From UBA4717 sp045580165 (GTDB taxonomy: Bacteria; Bacillota; Clostridia; Oscillospirales; CAG-272), in contig JAZNNG010000023.1 of assembly GCA_045580165.1 (NCBI GenBank), positions 1-7,144 of the forward strand: a DNA stretch of 7,144 nt, written 5' to 3'. This document shows positions 5,136-7,144 of the stretch, piece by piece (position 1 is the stretch's first letter; each line of letters opens with the position of its first letter). The position numbers and the translations under genes were made by a program. The notes under the pieces were generated by a model. It was not told the origin of the DNA and did not search any database. It worked only from the letters and a program-made list of their open reading frames with translations.

Positions 5136-5976
5136 ATACAATCAAACGCATATGCTCCATCTTACGTTTGTGCTCGGCTCCAGTGGTAACGATATAGATG
5201 CGTGTCGTATTTATGCTTGCATGACCGAGGATGTCCGCAAGCTTCGCGATATCCTTTTCAATGCCGTAAAAGGTACGGGCAAACAGATGGCGAAGGTTAT
5301 GGGGAAACACCTTGCCCGGTGAAACGTTAGCCTGCTCGCAGAGCGACTTCATTTCACGCCAAATATTATTTCTGCTGACCGGCTTTCCCGATCTCGTAAC
5401 GAATACCGTTCCGCCACTAATTTGCTGCTCCTTCGCATAACGGAGCAGTTTTTTTCTTAATTCCGGTACGATGAATATACGCCTGTTCTTTCCCTTACAG
5501 TTAACGACAGCCTCGCCGCACTCCACGGCTTCGACTGTGATATATTCAAGCTCGCTGACACGGATGCCCGTTCCGCAAATCGTTTGAATAATCAGATTGA
5601 GTCTTTCATTGTGCTTTTTGTTTGCAGCATCAAGCAAACGCAAATATTCCGCACGGGTTAGCTCTTTTTCTTCCGAACAGTAAACTTTTCTTTGCATTTT
5701 GAACTGTTTTACGCAAAACTCGTGGCAACCGCAAAAGCGAAGGAAGCAGTTCATCGCGGCAATCATTGAATTCGCACTTGCAACCGCATATGAGGTGCTC
5801 AGCATAGCTTTATACTCAAGCACGCTTTGTTTGCAGAGCGTCTTTTGCACGATATATTCGATAAAGCATTTCACGTCTCTGACGTATTTTTCGATCGTTG
5901 CAACACTCCTTTCCTCGTTTTTTAGATACACCTTGAACGCTTCAAGGCTCTCAAAATTCATTTTTCTTTTTCTCAT
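5134..5976 (-). CDS. Tyrosine recombinase / integrase, XerC/D-like size (280 aa)
   Basis: This enzyme breaks and rejoins DNA at specific sites through a 3'-phosphotyrosine intermediate. Residues about 8-83 form the SAM-like core-binding domain. The catalytic domain carries the full set: Arg139 (GTGIRVSEL), Lys161 (CKGKNRR), His226 and Arg229 (HNLRH), His252 (LGH), and nucleophile Tyr261 (TRIYI). Length is complete for the simple class, with no N-terminal arm-binding domain as found in many integrases of about 380-400 aa that target tRNA genes. ATG 5976 has AAGGAG eight bases upstream; an ATG at 5983 is in another frame and soon stops. The palindrome array lies just past its 3' end and is the nearest candidate target; the tRNA-Pro fragment 1 kb away is the other. 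Enzyme class is certain, target and outcome (inversion or integration) are inferred. Confidence 0.95.
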   Translation of the reverse strand: MRKRKMNFESLEAFKVYLKNEERSVATIEKYVRDVKCFIEYIVQKTLCKQSVLEYKAMLSTSYAVASANSMIAAMNCFLRFCGCHEFCVKQFKMQRKVYCSEEKELTRAEYLRLLDAANKKHNERLNLIIQTICGTGIRVSELEYITVEAVECGEAVVNCKGKNRRIFIVPELRKKLLRYAKEQQISGGTVFVTRSGKPVSRNNIWREMKSLCEQANVSPGKVFPHNLRHLFARTFYGIEKDIAKLADILGHASINTTRIYIVTTGAEHKRKMEHMRLIV

Positions 5977-6013
5977 AAAACATACTCCTTATCTTGGGTT
6001 TGGTTCTATTATT

Positions 6014-6022
6014 ATTTTACCA
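6014..6022 (-). promoter_or_regulatory. Possible extended -10 promoter for the recombinase
   Basis: The minus strand reads TGGTAAAAT, ending 37 bp before the recombinase start. No convincing -35 box stands at 16-18 bases, so this rests on the extended -10 pattern alone. Confidence 0.3.
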
Positions 6023-6112
6023 AAAACATGAGAATAATCCGTAAACCCTCAATACAGGCAGTTTTATACCACTGCATAAGATTTTATAATAGATCAGGAG
6101 CAATTGAAATAG

Positions 6113-6148
6113 ACGATGTGGCAAGTGCTTGAACGATATGGCAAATAC
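6113..6148. repeat. Two imperfect 16-bp direct repeats, 20 bp apart
   Basis: ACGATGTGGCAAGTGC (6113-6128) and ACGATATGGCAAATAC (6133-6148) agree at 13 of 16 positions. They lie between the recombinase gene's upstream region and the XRE terminator. They could be operator half-sites or chance; nothing else supports a role. Confidence 0.35.
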
Positions 6149-6150
6149 GC

Positions 6151-6192
6151 AAAAAAAAATAACGGGATACACAGCAAAAAGATGTATCCCGT
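6151..6192 (-). terminator. Strong intrinsic terminator of the XRE gene
   Basis: On the minus strand ACGGGATACA (6192-6183) pairs with TGTATCCCGT (6171-6162), loop of 11, then TA and nine T (6159-6151). It begins 16 bp past the XRE stop codon and separates that gene from the recombinase gene on the same strand. Confidence 0.88.
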
Positions 6193-6207
6193 AGCTTATG
6201 TGTACTT

Positions 6208-6552
6208 TTAATCAATTATCTTATTTAATAATTGTAAAATTCTGAGCGTATATTCAACTTGCTCGTTATTCAGTTTGTTTGTGATCTCATTTATCGTTTT
6301 GTACAAAGAGTCATTGATGTATAACAATTCACTTGACTTTATGTATGTAATATTTAACGCACTCATGATTTTTGATAGCATATACGCACTAATATTTTTA
6401 TGGCCGCACTCAATTTTACTTACATATGTTACTGAAATATCCGCCTTCTCTGCAAGTTCTGCTTGACTTATATTCAGCTGTTTTCTACGCATATATATTT
6501 CCCGTCCTAGTTTCTTTAGAAAAGCTCTTAATTCCTTTGATCTGTTTTCCAC
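6208..6552 (-). CDS. XRE (Cro/CI-type) transcriptional regulator, 114 aa
   Basis: Residues about 16-69 form a HTH_3 domain: LGREIYMRRKQLNISQAELA, then ADISVTYVSKIECGHKNIS with the typical 'ISxxYVSKIExG' recognition helix, and MLSKIMSALNI. The remaining 45 residues are helical and probably mediate dimerisation. The start is GTG at 6552-6550, with AGGAGG (6561-6566) eight bases upstream; an ATG two bases earlier is out of frame and stops after eight codons. It has its own promoter and terminator, so it is a single-gene unit. Small XRE proteins next to recombinases often repress element genes; it may control the recombinase or its own promoter. The operator is not identified. Confidence 0.92.
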   Translation of the reverse strand: MENRSKELRAFLKKLGREIYMRRKQLNISQAELAEKADISVTYVSKIECGHKNISAYMLSKIMSALNITYIKSSELLYINDSLYKTINEITNKLNNEQVEYTLRILQLLNKIID

Positions 6553-6574
6553 ATGCTACTCCTCCTGTTAGCAC

Positions 6575-6603
6575 AACATACCACAGAATAGAGAGAAAGT
6601 CCA
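6575..6603 (-). promoter_or_regulatory. Sigma-A promoter of the XRE gene
   Basis: The minus strand reads TGGACT (6603-6598), 17 bases, TATGTT (6580-6575), preceded by CTGTGG as in the promoter at 4950-4978. The predicted start is about 6568, giving a leader of some 16 nt that is nearly all ribosome site. Confidence 0.6.
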
Positions 6604-6843
6604 GCACTTTTTCAAAAATGAATCCAACTTTTTTCATCGGGCGTTTTCTTTGCTTACAGCGATGCAATTTTTTCGTGTTGAGAGAAATGAGTTGCATACC
6701 GCTATACGGATGCGGTATATTGCGTTAAGCTCGTCGTGTCCGACCGACGAGTAGCAAACAGTTTTTCAGAAGTATGGTATACTAACGGCAGAAGAAAAAA
6801 CTTGACACGGGGTGAACCGTTTAGTCACCTGACAGTATGAGTT

Positions 6844-6852
6844 TGCTATAAT
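6844..6852 (+). promoter_or_regulatory. Possible extended -10 promoter pointing toward the tRNA fragment
   Basis: TGCTATAAT matches an extended -10 element perfectly. No good -35 box stands at the proper distance; the TTGACA at 6802-6807 is 39 bases away and unrelated. It could send transcription across the junction into the flanking gene. Confidence 0.35.
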
Positions 6853-6952
6853 CGCGGCTCGGTTTTTGGAATGAGAATTCGGCTTGACCACACCTTTGAC
6901 CATCTACCGATTCGGACTACGTGGAAACAGTGCTTACAAGAGCATCGGAAAG

Positions 6953-7009
6953 CATCGTTTTCGGACTAAAAAGCATCAAAAAGTCAACAAAAGTAGTCAA
7001 AAAACGATG
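6953..7009. repeat. 9-bp inverted repeat next to the tRNA junction
   Basis: CATCGTTTT (6953-6961) and AAAACGATG (7001-7009) are exact reverse complements, 39 bases apart, ending nine bases before the tRNA-derived sequence. It may be a recombination-protein binding pair; supported by sequence symmetry only. Confidence 0.35.
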
Positions 7010-7018
7010 GCGTATTTC

Positions 7019-7063
7019 TTCGGGAACTGGAGGCCGCGAGTTCGAGTCCCGCCACTTCGACCA
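7019..7063 (+). other. 3' part of a tRNA-Pro(CGG) gene, probable attachment-site junction
   Basis: The sequence fits tRNA from position 32: loop TTCGGGA with anticodon CGG (7021-7023) and G37; 3' anticodon strand ACTGG (7026-7030); variable loop AGGCC; T arm GCGAG-TTCGAGT-CCCGC (7036-7052); acceptor CACTTCG (7053-7059); A73; CCA (7061-7063). The G72 implies C1-G72, a tRNA-Pro hallmark. The 5' partners are missing: CCAGT is not before the loop (ATTTC is) and no CGAAGTG acceptor strand lies upstream. The T stem has an A-C mismatch, consistent with decay of a non-functional copy. I read it as the displaced end left when an element inserted at the anticodon loop; an intact tRNA-Pro would lie beyond the left edge. 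Confidence 0.75.
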
Positions 7064-7071
7064 ACAGAAAT

Positions 7072-7102
7072 GGCGGGGGTTATCCTCGCCGTTTCCGTTT
7101 TC
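7072..7102 (+). terminator. Terminator following the tRNA fragment
   Basis: GGCGGGG (7072-7078) pairs with CCTCGCC (7084-7090, one G-U) around a five-base loop, followed by GTTTCCGTTTTCT. It is placed nine bases after CCA, as expected for the original tRNA gene's own terminator. Confidence 0.7.
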
Positions 7103-7134
7103 TACGACTTCTATCCAAGAAAGGAGCAATTCCC

Positions 7135-7144
7135 ATGAACAAAA
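7135..7144 (+). CDS. Start of a rightward gene, cut by window edge
   Basis: ATG AAC AAA (Met-Asn-Lys) follows AAGGAG (7121-7126) with an eight-base spacer. Only three codons are visible, so no product can be proposed. It would be the chromosomal neighbour of the tRNA-Pro gene if the junction reading is right. Confidence 0.45.

Larger units (their letters stand above)
6604..7018. other. Gene-poor stretch before the tRNA fragment
   Basis: No frame here has a convincing start and ribosome site. Visible structure: inverted repeat ATACCGC/GCGGTAT (6696-6702, 6712-6718); hairpin CTCGTCG/CGACGAG (6730-6736, 6745-6751); TTGACCA twice, 12 bp apart (6884, 6896); TTCGGACTA twice, 49 bp apart (6911, 6960); several AGCATC copies (6941, 6951, 6972). 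Such a cluster of short repeats beside a tRNA junction is compatible with arm-type integrase or excisionase sites, but none is identified. Confidence 0.4.

Noticed and set aside
6116..6210. 31-codon rightward frame starting MWQVLERYGK
   Set aside because: It crosses the XRE terminator and stop region, the GGAG before it is too far (about 16 nt), and no family is recognisable.
6485..6697. 70-aa leftward frame upstream of the XRE gene
   Set aside because: It overlaps the XRE start, promoter and ribosome site in another frame and has no family features.
6917..7129. 70-aa leftward frame with WRDSNSRPP
   Set aside because: Antisense translation of the same tRNA sequence, a well-known false gene.
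6884..7138. 84-aa rightward frame ending in NWRPRVRVPPLRP
   Set aside because: The motif is the translation of the tRNA 3' end, a classic spurious frame; no ribosome site.

Overview
The window looks like a low-to-mid GC Gram-positive genome, most likely an anaerobic gut-type Clostridia. The grounds are strong AGGAGG ribosome sites, sigma-A promoters of the TGTGGTATAAT style, an ER-type (SipW) signal peptidase with SipW-dependent substrates, and TetR and XRE regulators. No database search was possible, so family assignments rest on motifs read directly from the sequence.

Region 1 (1-4627, minus strand, read right to left) is one tight gene cluster for a SipW-processed surface or biofilm-matrix system. 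Its order is a TetR regulator (4627-4013), a 54-aa single-span membrane protein with a TTG start, a 165-aa membrane-anchored protein whose C-terminus resembles the TasA-like substrate, the signal peptidase SipW with an unusual cytoplasmic tail, a 286-aa membrane-anchored protein with a long Ala/Thr/Glu linker, a small zinc-ribbon frame that may be its frameshifted C-terminus, and two proteins with SipW-type signal peptides (the second runs off the left edge). Gaps are short (20-46 bp) and two junctions overlap (11 and 7 bp), so co-transcription is likely. The last gene follows a 113-bp gap containing a hairpin.

Region 2 (4628-5133) has no protein gene but is densely structured. A 22-bp perfect inverted repeat (4774-4795 and 5014-5035) encloses a segment holding a rightward terminator and a good sigma-A promoter (4950-4978) that points right, away from the cluster. 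The right-hand repeat is the first of three 18-bp palindromes spaced exactly 31 bp apart (5017, 5048, 5079), followed by a strong rightward terminator (5107-5135). The layout fits an invertible promoter (phase switch), a roughly 150-nt structured RNA, or both. A leftward terminator at 4708-4730 lies between this switch and the TetR gene.

Region 3 (5134-6603) holds a complete 280-aa tyrosine recombinase with all six catalytic residues but no N-terminal arm-binding domain, and a small XRE repressor with its own promoter and terminator, both on the minus strand.

Region 4 (6604-7144) is gene-poor DNA ending at the 3' part of a tRNA-Pro(CGG) gene (7019-7063), from anticodon loop to CCA. The 5' half is absent. 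It is followed by a tRNA-type terminator and the start of a rightward gene. This is what the end of an element integrated at an anticodon loop looks like, so sequence left of about 7019 may be a genomic island.

The main hypothesis is a recombinase-adjacent promoter switch placed next to a TetR/SipW/TasA-like surface-protein cluster, giving heterogeneous expression within a population.
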